Made by a program: the position numbers and the translations under genes. Below are positions 25,614-34,299 of a stretch of DNA of 64,000 bases, one piece after another. The notes below the pieces were generated by a model that had not been told where the DNA came from, did no database searches, and was given only the letters and a program-made list of their open reading frames with translations. The first letter of the stretch is position 1. Each line of letters begins with the position of its first letter. Source of the DNA: Corallincola holothuriorum (GTDB lineage: Bacteria; Pseudomonadota; Gammaproteobacteria; Enterobacterales; Neiellaceae); NCBI RefSeq assembly GCF_003336225.1, contig NZ_QPID01000004.1, forward strand, positions 186,001-250,000. The letters run 5' to 3'.

Positions 25614-26201
25614 TTAGGCGTTAAAAGGAGCGTTGGCAAACATCTCGTCGATCAGCTCAGCCATCGGAATACTGCTATCGTTCGCCCGCACATAGGTGCG
25701 TAATCCCATCAACTGGATCTGAATATAGCGCGCCAACTGTTCGGGATCTGCAGACTCACTGATCTCATTGTGTGCCTTCGCCGCTTTTATCACTTCTGCG
25801 AACTCGGCTTCTACATCACGCAGTAAACGCTTTGCTTCTGCCAGCAGATCTGCGTTGGCATCAGTCAGTTCGGCGATGGTTTTTGCTAGCATACACATGC
25901 CACTGGGTGCGACTTGCTGGCTTTCAATCACGGCTATTTTAATGAACGCTTTCAGCGCGTTAATAGGTGAGGGGGCGGATTTACATGCTTGCAGTTGCTG
26001 CAAGCTCATCGCAGCGTAATGCTGTAGCGCTTCTTTAAACAACCCTTCTTTGCTGCCGAAGCAGGCATAAATACTGCCAGGGCGCATATCAATGACATCC
26101 TGCAGATTACGCATTGATGTTGCGTGGAAGCCTTTTTCCCAATAAAGGTTGGTGGCTTTTTCTACCACGGCTGCTCTGTCGTATTTAATGGTTTTTGCCA
26201 T
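25614..26201 (-). CDS. TetR/AcrR-family transcriptional regulator
   Basis: A 195-residue repressor. The N-terminal helix-turn-helix is clear (AVVEKATNLYWEKGFHATSMRNLQDVIDM, then RPGSIYACFGSKEGLF at about 41-56, a strong TetR-family signature). The C-terminal ligand-binding region resembles TetR_C types with the MLAKTIAELTD segment. It is divergent from the AhpD-like gene, and two palindromes between them are good candidates for its own operators, so it probably represses both genes. The inducer is unknown. Confidence 0.92.
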   Translation of the reverse strand: MAKTIKYDRAAVVEKATNLYWEKGFHATSMRNLQDVIDMRPGSIYACFGSKEGLFKEALQHYAAMSLQQLQACKSAPSPINALKAFIKIAVIESQQVAPSGMCMLAKTIAELTDANADLLAEAKRLLRDVEAEFAEVIKAAKAHNEISESADPEQLARYIQIQLMGLRTYVRANDSSIPMAELIDEMFANAPFNA

Positions 26202-26218
26202 AGCGTCTAGTCTTTAAT

Positions 26219-26234
26219 TAGAACATACGTTCAA
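26219..26234. promoter_or_regulatory. candidate TetR operator 1
   Basis: GAACATACGTTC (26221-26232) is an imperfect dyad that shares the GAAC/GTTC half-sites with the stronger palindrome 10 bases further on. It lies 18 bases before the TetR start codon. Confidence 0.5.
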
Positions 26235-26241
26235 TTTTATC

Positions 26242-26257
26242 TTGAACGACCGTTCAA
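26242..26257. promoter_or_regulatory. candidate TetR operator 2
   Basis: TTGAACGACCGTTCAA is a perfect palindrome with 7-bp arms and a 2-base centre. Such GAACGnnCGTTC sites are typical for AcrR/NemR-like TetR regulators. It sits between the divergent TetR and AhpD-like genes, where it can overlap both promoters. Confidence 0.7.
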
Positions 26258-26314
26258 AGCTAGCTATAGTGACCTCCAATAAGTCAACGTCACCCCCCGA
26301 ATTGGAGCAGCAAT

Positions 26315-26857
26315 ATGAGTCATTTTAAGATTCACGATATCGAGTCAGCGCCAGAAGCCAGTAAGCCTTTGTTGGATAAATCACTTAAAGCGTTTGGTAT
26401 GGTGCCTAACCTCCATGGTGTATTGGCCGAAGCGCCAGGCCTGTTACAGGCATATCAGCAACTGCATGAGCTGTTTGCGAATTCGTCGTTTGATGCTGAA
26501 GAGCTGACGGTAGTCTGGCAAACCATCAATGTAGAGCACGGGTGTACCTACTGTGTGCCTGCGCACACCGGGATTGCACATGGGATGAAAGTCGACCCTG
26601 CATTGACGGAAGCACTGCGTAACCGTGATGCGATGCCAACGGCGAAACTACAGGTGTTACATGATACGACACTGAGTGTGGTGCGTAACCGTGGCCATCT
26701 ATCTGAAGAAGAGATGACAGCGTTTTTTGCTGCAGGCTATGGTCAACGTCAACTGCTTGAAATTGTATTGGGCTTATCGCAGAAGGTGATTAGCAATTAC
26801 ACCAATCATTTGGCAAAAACTCCCGTTGATAAAGTGTTTGAAAAATTTGCTTGGTAG
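26315..26857 (+). CDS. AhpD-like carboxymuconolactone decarboxylase-family protein
   Basis: A 180-residue protein of the AhpD/CMD superfamily. The redox-type motif CTYCVPAHTGIAHG (about residues 74-87) contains the Cys-x-x-Cys and the downstream His that make AhpD-like proteins peroxidase or disulphide-reductase components. GGAG precedes the ATG. Divergent TetR control suggests induction by an electrophile or other toxic compound. The precise substrate is not shown by the sequence. Confidence 0.85.
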   Translation: MSHFKIHDIESAPEASKPLLDKSLKAFGMVPNLHGVLAEAPGLLQAYQQLHELFANSSFDAEELTVVWQTINVEHGCTYCVPAHTGIAHGMKVDPALTEALRNRDAMPTAKLQVLHDTTLSVVRNRGHLSEEEMTAFFAAGYGQRQLLEIVLGLSQKVISNYTNHLAKTPVDKVFEKFAW

Positions 26858-26865
26858 CGTGCCGG

Positions 26866-26896
26866 CACAGGAAGGCTGCTGGATAGCCTTCCTGTG
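26866..26896 (+). terminator. strong hairpin after the AhpD-like gene
   Basis: A 12-bp perfect stem (CACAGGAAGGCT with AGCCTTCCTGTG) with a 7-base loop, 8 bases after the stop codon. No T run follows, so it may end transcription inefficiently or protect the 3' end of the mRNA. Confidence 0.6.
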
Positions 26897-27075
26897 ACGA
26901 CTCAGCTTTACCGAGACAAGTCTTAGTTTCTCTCTGGCTAAAAATCTGTTTGCCATATTTCATCATAATTGTTCCGCACATTGCCTTTTTGTTACCCCGG
27001 CTCTGCCTTTTTGACGGCGTTAAATAAGCATCGAAAGCACTTACACAACTGATGCAAATTTATGGAGCCATTATC

Positions 27076-27822
27076 ATGAAAAACACTACTTTGATCGCCG
27101 CTGCCCTGACTGCTGCTTTAACTTCTGCAACAGCCATGGCACAAGACGCTGAACCACAGTACACCGAAGCTAAACAAGCGGGCACTATATTTACCACCAC
27201 AGTGACGGGTCTTGCCGCTGGCGGTCCTATTGGTGCGTTTGCGGGCCTGTTGGCGGGTGCCTGGGTTAACTACAACATCGAAGAGGCCGATAATGCCGTG
27301 GTGTTGAGTAATGATCTAGAAACCGCACAAGCGCAGTTAAGCCAAACAGAATCTCTCCTCGCACAGCAGCGTCAGCAGTTGGTTGCGTTACAAGCTAACT
27401 TGGCACAAAGCGAAACACTGACAGCACAATACGCGCAGCAGATGCTTGATCAGTTACAACTGACGATGCTGTTTAAGACCAATAAAAGTGATTTGACTGA
27501 CTCCGCTAAGAATCGCTTGTCGCTGCTAGCGCAATACCTGACTCGTAACCCTGAGATGCAGATCCGACTTGATGGCTATGCCGATCCCCGTGGTAATGCA
27601 GACTATAACTTGCAGCTTTCTCAAGCACGTATTGATGCTGTTGCTCAACAACTGTATGACGCAGGTGTAGCGCCAGAACGCATCACCAGTCAAAGTCACG
27701 GTGCGACACTGTCATCGGCAACCAAAGGCGACTATGACGCTTATGCTTTAGAGCGCATGGTAAGCATTGAGTTGACCAAGGGTGACAATGTTAGCGTGGC
27801 AAAAATGAACTACCGCAAGTAG
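27076..27822 (+). CDS. pdsO: OmpA-family protein, PdsO-like (sortase-system associated)
   Basis: A protein of 248 residues. A Sec signal peptide (cleaved after ATAMA) is followed by a glycine-rich hydrophobic segment (about 45-65, GLAAGGPIGAFAGLLAGAWV), a coiled-coil region of Gln/Ala/Leu repeats (75-125) and an OmpA C-terminal peptidoglycan-binding domain with LDGYADPRGNADYNLQLSQAR. This layout fits PdsO, the OmpA-like partner of the proteobacterial dedicated sortase system. The pds genes lie 7 kb downstream rather than adjacent. ATG 27076 has GGAG 8 bases upstream; an ATG at 27052 is less likely. A general OmpA-like lipid-independent anchor is the alternative. Confidence 0.75.
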   Translation: MKNTTLIAAALTAALTSATAMAQDAEPQYTEAKQAGTIFTTTVTGLAAGGPIGAFAGLLAGAWVNYNIEEADNAVVLSNDLETAQAQLSQTESLLAQQRQQLVALQANLAQSETLTAQYAQQMLDQLQLTMLFKTNKSDLTDSAKNRLSLLAQYLTRNPEMQIRLDGYADPRGNADYNLQLSQARIDAVAQQLYDAGVAPERITSQSHGATLSSATKGDYDAYALERMVSIELTKGDNVSVAKMNYRK

Positions 27823-27885
27823 CCCCCAGTTCCCCCCGCAGTCGCCTTTCTGGTGGAGCAGGCAGCCAATCTTTTTTGGTTGCCG

Positions 27886-27919
27886 GTGGCCAACAGCCTC
27901 CCAACTGTTGGCCACTTTT
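27886..27919 (+). terminator. first of two tandem terminators after pdsO-like gene
   Basis: An 11-bp perfect stem (GTGGCCAACAG with CTGTTGGCCAC) with an 8-base loop, followed by TTTT. Confidence 0.75.
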
Positions 27920-27950
27920 GCGGAAGCAACACTGCTTCCGCTTTTTTATT
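27920..27950 (+). terminator. second of two tandem terminators after pdsO-like gene
   Basis: A 9-bp perfect stem (GCGGAAGCA with TGCTTCCGC), an ACAC loop and a run of six T residues. Confidence 0.9.
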
Positions 27951-28003
27951 TCATCGGCAAGAACAACGCGTTTTTAACACGGTTAACGTTAAGGGATGGA
28001 TCC

Positions 28004-28648
28004 ATGTTTATTGCACATCTACCGGCCGGATATCTGTTGGCCAAGTTTTTTATCAGCAAAGCAGAAGTGAAACGCCGACTTGATAGCACTGTGTGTTCCA
28101 ACAGTGGTGAACGCGCTGATAAGCTGCTGAGTTACTCGTCTTGGCGCCGATTGTTTTTCGCGGCAGCATTAATTGGCGCTATCGCTCCAGACCTTGATCT
28201 TGTTTGGTTCTATTTAGTCGATAATGGCAGTGTGCATCACCATGCTTATTGGACACATTACCCTTTGTTTTGGGGCGCTGCCTTGTGCCTTTGTGGTTTG
28301 TGGTGTCGATACTCTTCTACACCATTTGCAAGGGTGCTTGGCATTTTTGCCCTTTGCGGATTTATGCACTTAATATTGGACAGCGTGGCGGGGGATATCC
28401 GCTGGTTGGCGCCGATGAGTGATATGGGTTTTTCTCTGGTAACTATTCCTGCTAATTATCGCGTTTGGTGGTTTAATTTTTTGTTTCATTGGACGTTTTT
28501 GTTAGAGGTTGCCATTACAGCTATCGCGTTGGGCTGTTTTTTATTGTCCAGATTGAGCGCCTTTCAGGCGGCAGCTGAACGGCACCAGCAACGCGCTCAT
28601 CGCAACGCTCTGGTTCCTTTGCCTACTGAGCAGGGGGGGGATCGCTAA
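28004..28648 (+). CDS. YdjM-like membrane protein (metal-dependent hydrolase family)
   Basis: A protein of 214 residues with several hydrophobic segments and the His/Asp pattern of the YdjM/DUF457 family of inner-membrane-bound predicted metal hydrolases: MFIAHLPAGYLLAK at the start, IAPDLDLVWFYL around 58-69, a HHHAYWTHYPLFW block and GFMHLILDSVAGD. The start is ATG 28004, with AAGGG about 9 bases upstream; the longer frame from TTG 27908 would begin inside the terminators. The stop codon overlaps the start of the VanZ-like gene. Confidence 0.8.
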   Translation: MFIAHLPAGYLLAKFFISKAEVKRRLDSTVCSNSGERADKLLSYSSWRRLFFAAALIGAIAPDLDLVWFYLVDNGSVHHHAYWTHYPLFWGAALCLCGLWCRYSSTPFARVLGIFALCGFMHLILDSVAGDIRWLAPMSDMGFSLVTIPANYRVWWFNFLFHWTFLLEVAITAIALGCFLLSRLSAFQAAAERHQQRAHRNALVPLPTEQGGDR

Positions 28649-29085
28649 TGCGATTTAGGGTGAATTCATTGGTCATCAACAAGCTGCTGTTTGTGTCGTT
28701 TCTCTGTTTCATCTGCTGGATCATCTATTTGGCGAATACTGGCGGCCATAGCCTGTTTTTCACTCTGGTTCGAAGCTTCCCATACGGAGATAAAGTGGGG
28801 CATTTTGGCTTGTTTGGTATGCTTACTTTGCTGGCGAATATGGCAACAAAAAACGCGATGTTTACCCTTGCCAACATGCGATGCCTTTGGGCATCTGCTG
28901 TCATCGTTGTTTTAGTGACCTTGGAGGAGTTAAGCCAACACTTTTTATCTCATCGAAACCTGGATCTTTATGATTGGCTGGCGGATATGGCGGGGATCAG
29001 CTGTTTCTCGTTGTTGAATCTCTATGTGGCAAATAAGTTTCGCTGTGGAAAAGATGTCAACTCGACAAAGTTGAATAGGGAGTAG
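28648..29085 (+). CDS. VanZ-like membrane protein
   Basis: A 145-residue protein with about four membrane segments. The VanZ-family pattern is visible: DKVGHFGLFGMLTLLAN (about 49-65), the Glu in LVTLEELSQ and the closing RNLDLYDWLADMAGI. VanZ-domain proteins are of unknown function in Gram-negative bacteria; in VanZ itself the domain gives low-level teicoplanin resistance. It overlaps the YdjM-like gene by one base (TAATG), so they are translationally coupled. Confidence 0.8.
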   Translation: MRFRVNSLVINKLLFVSFLCFICWIIYLANTGGHSLFFTLVRSFPYGDKVGHFGLFGMLTLLANMATKNAMFTLANMRCLWASAVIVVLVTLEELSQHFLSHRNLDLYDWLADMAGISCFSLLNLYVANKFRCGKDVNSTKLNRE

Positions 29086-29206
29086 TCTTAAAATCGGAGA
29101 ATCTTTAGTACAAAAAGGCCGTTAAAACCTATAGTTATTCGTACCTTTTCTGAAATCAAAGAATAGCGCCCGGTAGGCGATTATTATCGCCGCCCCTGAT
29201 GGCCTT

Positions 29207-31414
29207 TTGCTGAGGACCTCCATTATTAACAGCATTTCGCAGACATGGCACACCTGGTGGGCTAATGAGCGCTTTAATTACAGCCTGCGCACACTGATCT
29301 CCTTGCTTGGGGTCGTCATCCCTTGTTGGTATTTTCAGGCGATGGATGCGGTGACGCCCATGGTGCTTGGGGTGATCGCTGCCGCGTTGTCGGAAACCGA
29401 AGATAGCTTTGGAGGCAAGTTACGTCAGACCACCATGATGCTGTTCTGCTTTGCTCTGGCGTCGTTTTCTATCGAGTACTTATTTGATCGGCCCTGGTTG
29501 TTCGCAGCAGGGCTCTGCATCTCCAGTTTTGGTTTTATTATGTTGGGGGCGATTGGTGGGCGCTATGCCAGTATCGGTTTTGCGTCACTGTTGCTGGCGG
29601 TCTATACCATGCTGGGAGCGCACCTTACGCAGGATCTGCTTAGCCAACCAGTATTGTTATTGTTGGCCGCAGGTTGGCACCGAGGACTGTCTTTAATTTG
29701 GCATGCGTTATGGCCTAACCAATCGGTGCAGCAGGGGTTGGCACGTGTCTATCGTAAGCTGAGAGTGTACTTGCAGTTGAAAGCTCGGCTGTTTGAACCT
29801 GTCAGCGGTTTCTCTTCCCATCAACGACGGTTGGATTTAGCGCGCTTTAATAGTGAGCTGGTGACCGAGCTTAACCAGACCAAGGATAACTTGCTTAATC
29901 GGGTGAGGCAGGGGAGATCAGGGCAAGCAGCTTACCGTTTTCTCAAACTCTATTTTGTTGCTCAAGATATTCATGAACGGGCGGCGTCTTCTCATTATCG
30001 CTACGATGAACTTGGTGAGACGTTTCGGCATTCCGATATTTTGTTTCGCTTTCAACTGTTAATAAATCGCCAAGCAGGTGCGTGCCGTAAGTTGGCGAAG
30101 GCGATCCTGAATCGTAAGCGTTACGAACATGATGTTGAAGTGACACAAGCACTCGATGATGCCAAGCAATCACTTAATTACCTGCGCAGTCAGATGAACC
30201 CAGAATGGCGCGTTCAGCTGGCATCATTAAAGTTCTTATTAAGAAACCTGTCGACGATTGAACATCAGTTAGCCAACTCGAACAACCCTGATGTTGAGAC
30301 TGATAACGATATTAGCCTCAAGGATTATGAAGCACACACTCTCGGTGAGATGTGGCGTCGGTTGTGGGGCGCGATGACGCCAAAAGCGCAGGTGTTTCGT
30401 CATGCGGTACGCTTGTCGCTGGCGCTCACACTGGGCTATGGCATAGTTCAGGGGTTAGGTTTAGAGCGCGGTTACTGGATCTTGCTAACCGTGCTGTTTG
30501 TTTGCCACCCGAACTTCAGTGCCACCCGTAAGCGGGTGAGTGAGCGAATGGCCGGCACCGTGGCTGGCTTGCTGATCGGTGTCCCCTTGCTTTACTTGTT
30601 TCCTGGACAAGAGGGGCAGCTGGTATTGATGTTGATATTTGGTGTTGCTTTCTTTGCGACTCGAACCCTGCATTATGGTGTGGCGACCACCTGTATAACC
30701 CTGTTGGTATTACTCTGTTTCAGCCAGTTGGGAGAGGGCTTTGCGGTCATATTGCCGCGTCTGGGAGACACTTTGGTGGGCTGTCTGATCGCAGCGTTGG
30801 CGGTTCGCTATATTCTGCCTGATTGGCAGTCGAGGCACCTGCTTGGAAAAATGGCAGCGGCAGTGGATGCCAACCGTGGTTATCTTAGTCAGGTGATCGC
30901 GCAATATCGGATCGGCAAACGGGACAACCTTGCTTATCGTAGCGCCCGCCGTGCAGCGCATAACCGTGATTCCGAGTTGTCGGCAGCTATTAGCAGTATG
31001 TTGAAAGAGCCGGGACGTTTCCGTAAAGCGGAGAACGAGAGCTTTCGCATGTTGGTACTAAATCATGCCTTGCTCGGCTATATTTCGGCGTTGGGCGCGC
31101 ACCGTAATCGTTTGGGTGATCACCAAGTACATCTGCTGGTAAATCAGGCTCATGATTCTATTTATGACCGTCTCGAGATTGTCAGCCAGATTTTAAGTCA
31201 TACGGTCCAACTGCCTATCCAAGAGGTGGAAAGTGGTCTGGAGCTTAGATTAGGACGGTTACGAGATAGTGGCGATGATGTCACCAGCATGGTGTTACAG
31301 CAGTTATTTATGATCCATCGAATGCTGGATGAGATGACCCAGCTGGCGATGGAGATTGCAGGGTGTGATCAGCGTACCCCAACGGTAGATACGGCTGAGG
31401 TTAACGTTTCTTAA
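29207..31414 (+). CDS. yccS: YccS-family inner-membrane protein (FUSC family)
   Basis: A 735-residue protein with the double layout of YccS/YhfK proteins: six membrane segments at about 20-170, a cytoplasmic region of about 210 residues, a second membrane block at about 395-525 and a C-terminal helical region. LYFVAQDIHERAASSHYRYDEL is a typical YccS segment. The family is related to aromatic acid exporters and fusaric acid resistance proteins, but the substrate is unknown. The start is uncertain: TTG 29207 is the first codon of the frame, and no ATG occurs for 45 codons. A GAGG stands before an ATT at 29222, so a non-standard start is possible. Confidence 0.85.
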   Translation: MLRTSIINSISQTWHTWWANERFNYSLRTLISLLGVVIPCWYFQAMDAVTPMVLGVIAAALSETEDSFGGKLRQTTMMLFCFALASFSIEYLFDRPWLFAAGLCISSFGFIMLGAIGGRYASIGFASLLLAVYTMLGAHLTQDLLSQPVLLLLAAGWHRGLSLIWHALWPNQSVQQGLARVYRKLRVYLQLKARLFEPVSGFSSHQRRLDLARFNSELVTELNQTKDNLLNRVRQGRSGQAAYRFLKLYFVAQDIHERAASSHYRYDELGETFRHSDILFRFQLLINRQAGACRKLAKAILNRKRYEHDVEVTQALDDAKQSLNYLRSQMNPEWRVQLASLKFLLRNLSTIEHQLANSNNPDVETDNDISLKDYEAHTLGEMWRRLWGAMTPKAQVFRHAVRLSLALTLGYGIVQGLGLERGYWILLTVLFVCHPNFSATRKRVSERMAGTVAGLLIGVPLLYLFPGQEGQLVLMLIFGVAFFATRTLHYGVATTCITLLVLLCFSQLGEGFAVILPRLGDTLVGCLIAALAVRYILPDWQSRHLLGKMAAAVDANRGYLSQVIAQYRIGKRDNLAYRSARRAAHNRDSELSAAISSMLKEPGRFRKAENESFRMLVLNHALLGYISALGAHRNRLGDHQVHLLVNQAHDSIYDRLEIVSQILSHTVQLPIQEVESGLELRLGRLRDSGDDVTSMVLQQLFMIHRMLDEMTQLAMEIAGCDQRTPTVDTAEVNVS

Positions 31415-31590
31415 ACTGACTGATTTTTTTACATGTCAGTCATGGTTATGTTTTATTGTTAAGTTTAAAAATTTGATTTATATCAATTTTTTATTTTTGG
31501 TCTGTTTTTTGCCTTTAACTAACACGGTTATTGTTTGGCTCAATGTTAGCCAAAAGCGTTGTTTTGATAGGCAAAGGAAAGGACTGAAAT

Positions 31591-32130
31591 ATGAATATGC
31601 TGAAAAGATATGCAAAAGCAGGATTGGCCGCGGCTGCCATTTTTTTCTCAGGCTCTAGCGTTGCTAGTGTGATCACGCCAGACGCGGGTTGGTACGGCTT
31701 CTGTTTCGGTGATGTGGGCAGTTCAGCCTATGAAGGCTGTCAAAATCAGGGTGTTGGTACTGTTGGTAACATCATTGAATTGACGCTAACTGATGCAGCT
31801 TGGTTGAAAGTGACTGATGGCTTCAATATCGGCGATATGTTCGATGTTTATGTTGATTCCGCTTTAGCATTCACTACATCATTGCCTGGTCAAGGCTCCG
31901 AGCTTGTTGATCCTGATGCTCTGTTTGCCAGTGGCTATTACAGTGCAGGTAGTATGCTTTTGGAAGCCGGTAGTTATGCTATTGAGATCTTCGCGGCGGC
32001 ATCACCTTTTGGCGGCGGCGGTGCCTATGTTGAAGTTGAGTCAGCTGTTGCTGTGCCAGCGCCAGCGACCCTTGCTATTCTTGGTTTAGCCCTTGGCGGT
32101 CTTGGTTTTGCGAGACGCAGCAAGTCATAG
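31591..32130 (+). CDS. PEP-CTERM sorting-domain protein
   Basis: A secreted 179-residue protein. A signal peptide (about 1-26, ending GSSVAS) is followed by a beta-rich domain of Gly, Ser and acidic residues with one Cys pair. The C-terminus (155-179) has the tripartite PEP-CTERM pattern: VPAPATLAILGLAL, a hydrophobic helix, then RRSKS. Such proteins are processed by an exosortase and exported to the surface or matrix. No exosortase or EPS gene is in this window. A hairpin (TTGGCT/AGCCAA) lies at about 31533-31551 upstream. The function of the mature domain is unknown. Confidence 0.85.
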   Translation: MNMLKRYAKAGLAAAAIFFSGSSVASVITPDAGWYGFCFGDVGSSAYEGCQNQGVGTVGNIIELTLTDAAWLKVTDGFNIGDMFDVYVDSALAFTTSLPGQGSELVDPDALFASGYYSAGSMLLEAGSYAIEIFAAASPFGGGGAYVEVESAVAVPAPATLAILGLALGGLGFARRSKS

Positions 32131-32143
32131 TTAGTTCTTGCAA

Positions 32144-32177
32144 AAAAAAAGCCCTGCGCATTCGCAGGGCTTTTTTT
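32144..32177. terminator. bidirectional terminator
   Basis: An 8-bp GC stem (GCCCTGCG/CGCAGGGC) with loop CATT, flanked by seven A residues before and seven T residues after. It serves the PEP-CTERM gene on the plus strand and the TPR-GGDEF gene on the minus strand. Confidence 0.95.
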
Positions 32178-32229
32178 GTCTATTTCTTTTGGCGCGGCAA
32201 TTCGATGATCCTTAGCGCTGACTGTCGTT

Positions 32230-34086
32230 TTAATCTGTGCTGGAGGCGACAGACTGGTTACGTCCCTTAGCTTTGGCGATATACATCGCTTTGTCGGCAT
32301 TGCTTAACAGACTTTCCAGTGATTCTTTCCCATCAAAATCCGCATAACCTAAGGATGCGGTAATGGTTTCATTTAATAGTTCGATATGAATAGACTCGAT
32401 AGCGTGCCTGACCCTTTCTACTAATCCTTGAGCTTGCCGCTTATCGACTTTCGGCAAAAGGATAATAAACTCTTCTCCTCCATAGCGAGCGACATGATCA
32501 ACAACTCGGGCGCTGGCAATCAGTTGACTGGCTATGGCTTTAAGGACTTTGTCGCCCATGCTATGACCATATTTGTCATTGATGGCTTTGAAGTGATCGA
32601 CGTCGAGCAGTACGACAGTGAATGTTTCATGGTAGCGTACAGCACGCTCCCATTCCTGCTGAAGTAACTCCAGAATATGCCGGCGATTGGCAATGCCAGT
32701 TAATTCATCTGTGCGTGCTGCCAGAGCTTGCAGCTTTCTTGCTCGACGGTTAATGACGAGCTGCCAGGTTAAAATAGTAGCGATAATAAGCAGGGCGAGG
32801 ATAAGTAATCTGAACTGCTCTCTATGGGCGGCTGCTTGCTCCAACTTCGCTTCTTTAACTTCATTTTGAGCTTGAAGCAGTTGGTTCTGTTGAACTTGGA
32901 TCTGTGCGTTAAATTTGGCTTCCATGGCGGCGACTTCACGGTTCAGATCTTTATCAAAAATCATTTCGTTTAGTTCGAAACGCTTTTTCAAATGTAAGTA
33001 GGCGTCGCGGTAGGCTTGCTCGTTGTAGGCTAGTTCAGCCAGTAATTCATAACTGACCTCTTGTCCTGATAGGGTATTGTTCCGTGTATAGATCTCTGCG
33101 GCTTGTTGGGCGAAAGGGATCGCCTCTTTTGTTCTCTCCATGCCGTGAAGGTATTGCGCTTTATTTAATAAGGACTTTGCGATCCCTTCTGTATCGTCAT
33201 ATTCAAGAAACACCTCATGTGCTGACGTCGCGGCTTGCAGGGCGGCTTCAAAGTCCCCTTGCTTAGATTCAATTTTGGCGATCTGCATATCTGCGTAAGC
33301 GACGCCGAGCTTGTCATCTCCTTTAACTGACAAGGCACGAGCTTTGTTGGCGAATGTCAGCGCTTGCTCTAAGCGATCCATGTTGACGAGGGTGTTGGCA
33401 ATATTATAAACGGCGATGGACTGCCCAATGATGTCACCTTGCTGGCTCAGTTCTTCATCAACCAGATGGTAGTATTGCAGCGCTCGATCGTATTGCTTCA
33501 TATAGCCATAGGTGTTACCCATGGCGTTCATCAGTTGCAGGCGAAAGTGCTTATCGTCTTCGCCACTTTGTTCAAACAGCTCAAAGGCGCGGGCGACATC
33601 TTCAATACTTTTTGCGTATTTCCCCTGATAACTGAAAAGTTGCCCTCGGGAGGAGTAAACCCACGCACTTTGCAGCTTTAAATCGTGTTGTTCGGCAATC
33701 GATATGAGTTTGTTGTAGATAGATAGCGCCTGCTCGATCTTTCCTCGTCTTTCTAATGATCGTGCGTAGCAGCTTTCGATCTGTACGTGATAGCTTTCGT
33801 TACCAGGCTTTTGGATATCCAGTTCAGCGCTTTGGTAGATAGCTGTCACACGGTCGTAATTACTCATTACCATGAAGGCAATGCACTGTTTGGCCAGCAC
33901 TTGTAGACGAGTTTCGTCATCTAAAGGCCGTGCCAGATAGGCGTCAGCTTGTTGTATCGCTAATTGCGGATCGGTTTCGACAAGCAGTTTCAGCTGCTCA
34001 ATATCTGGTTTTGCATCCGTTGCGTAGGTCGCACTGCTGACCACGGCAATCAGTAGCGTTAGCATGGTGAGCAGGTATCGAAGCAT
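32230..34086 (-). CDS. TPR-repeat diguanylate cyclase
   Basis: A 618-residue membrane protein. A signal peptide (1-23) leads to a periplasmic part with TPR repeats from about 60 to 370 (paired helices such as ARSLERRGKIEQALSIYNK). A coiled coil at about 385-425 and a membrane segment (LLILALLIIATILTWQLVI) precede the cytoplasmic GGDEF domain. The active site reads RYGGEEF, and the inhibition site RVVD lies five residues before it, so synthesis of cyclic di-GMP with product inhibition is expected. The gene follows pdsS on the same strand after about 210 bases that include a strong hairpin. Confidence 0.92.
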   Translation of the reverse strand: MLRYLLTMLTLLIAVVSSATYATDAKPDIEQLKLLVETDPQLAIQQADAYLARPLDDETRLQVLAKQCIAFMVMSNYDRVTAIYQSAELDIQKPGNESYHVQIESCYARSLERRGKIEQALSIYNKLISIAEQHDLKLQSAWVYSSRGQLFSYQGKYAKSIEDVARAFELFEQSGEDDKHFRLQLMNAMGNTYGYMKQYDRALQYYHLVDEELSQQGDIIGQSIAVYNIANTLVNMDRLEQALTFANKARALSVKGDDKLGVAYADMQIAKIESKQGDFEAALQAATSAHEVFLEYDDTEGIAKSLLNKAQYLHGMERTKEAIPFAQQAAEIYTRNNTLSGQEVSYELLAELAYNEQAYRDAYLHLKKRFELNEMIFDKDLNREVAAMEAKFNAQIQVQQNQLLQAQNEVKEAKLEQAAAHREQFRLLILALLIIATILTWQLVINRRARKLQALAARTDELTGIANRRHILELLQQEWERAVRYHETFTVVLLDVDHFKAINDKYGHSMGDKVLKAIASQLIASARVVDHVARYGGEEFIILLPKVDKRQAQGLVERVRHAIESIHIELLNETITASLGYADFDGKESLESLLSNADKAMYIAKAKGRNQSVASSTD

Positions 34087-34219
34087 GGGTGAACCTAATG
34101 TTGGCCTACATGATGCAAATAGATTTGGGTTGTACGGAAACGTCGCGGGAGATCAAACTTTATCCATTGCGTTCCGCTTATCGTCCACTATTTTCATGCT
34201 GTATTTTACACTTTCTGTG

Positions 34220-34253
34220 CTGATTGTCTGTTCCGCAGAGAACAGACAATCAG
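34220..34253. repeat. 14-bp perfect inverted repeat between pdsS and the TPR-GGDEF gene
   Basis: CTGATTGTCTGTTC pairs perfectly with GAACAGACAATCAG around a CGCAGA loop. It lies 47 bases downstream of the pdsS stop and about 135 bases upstream of the TPR-GGDEF start. No T run follows on either strand, so it may be an inefficient terminator, an mRNA-stabilising stem or a protein-binding site. Confidence 0.75.
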
Positions 34254-34299
34254 ATAAGTCGCGCATTAACTTTCGGCTATGCCAATGCTTCAGTGTAGG

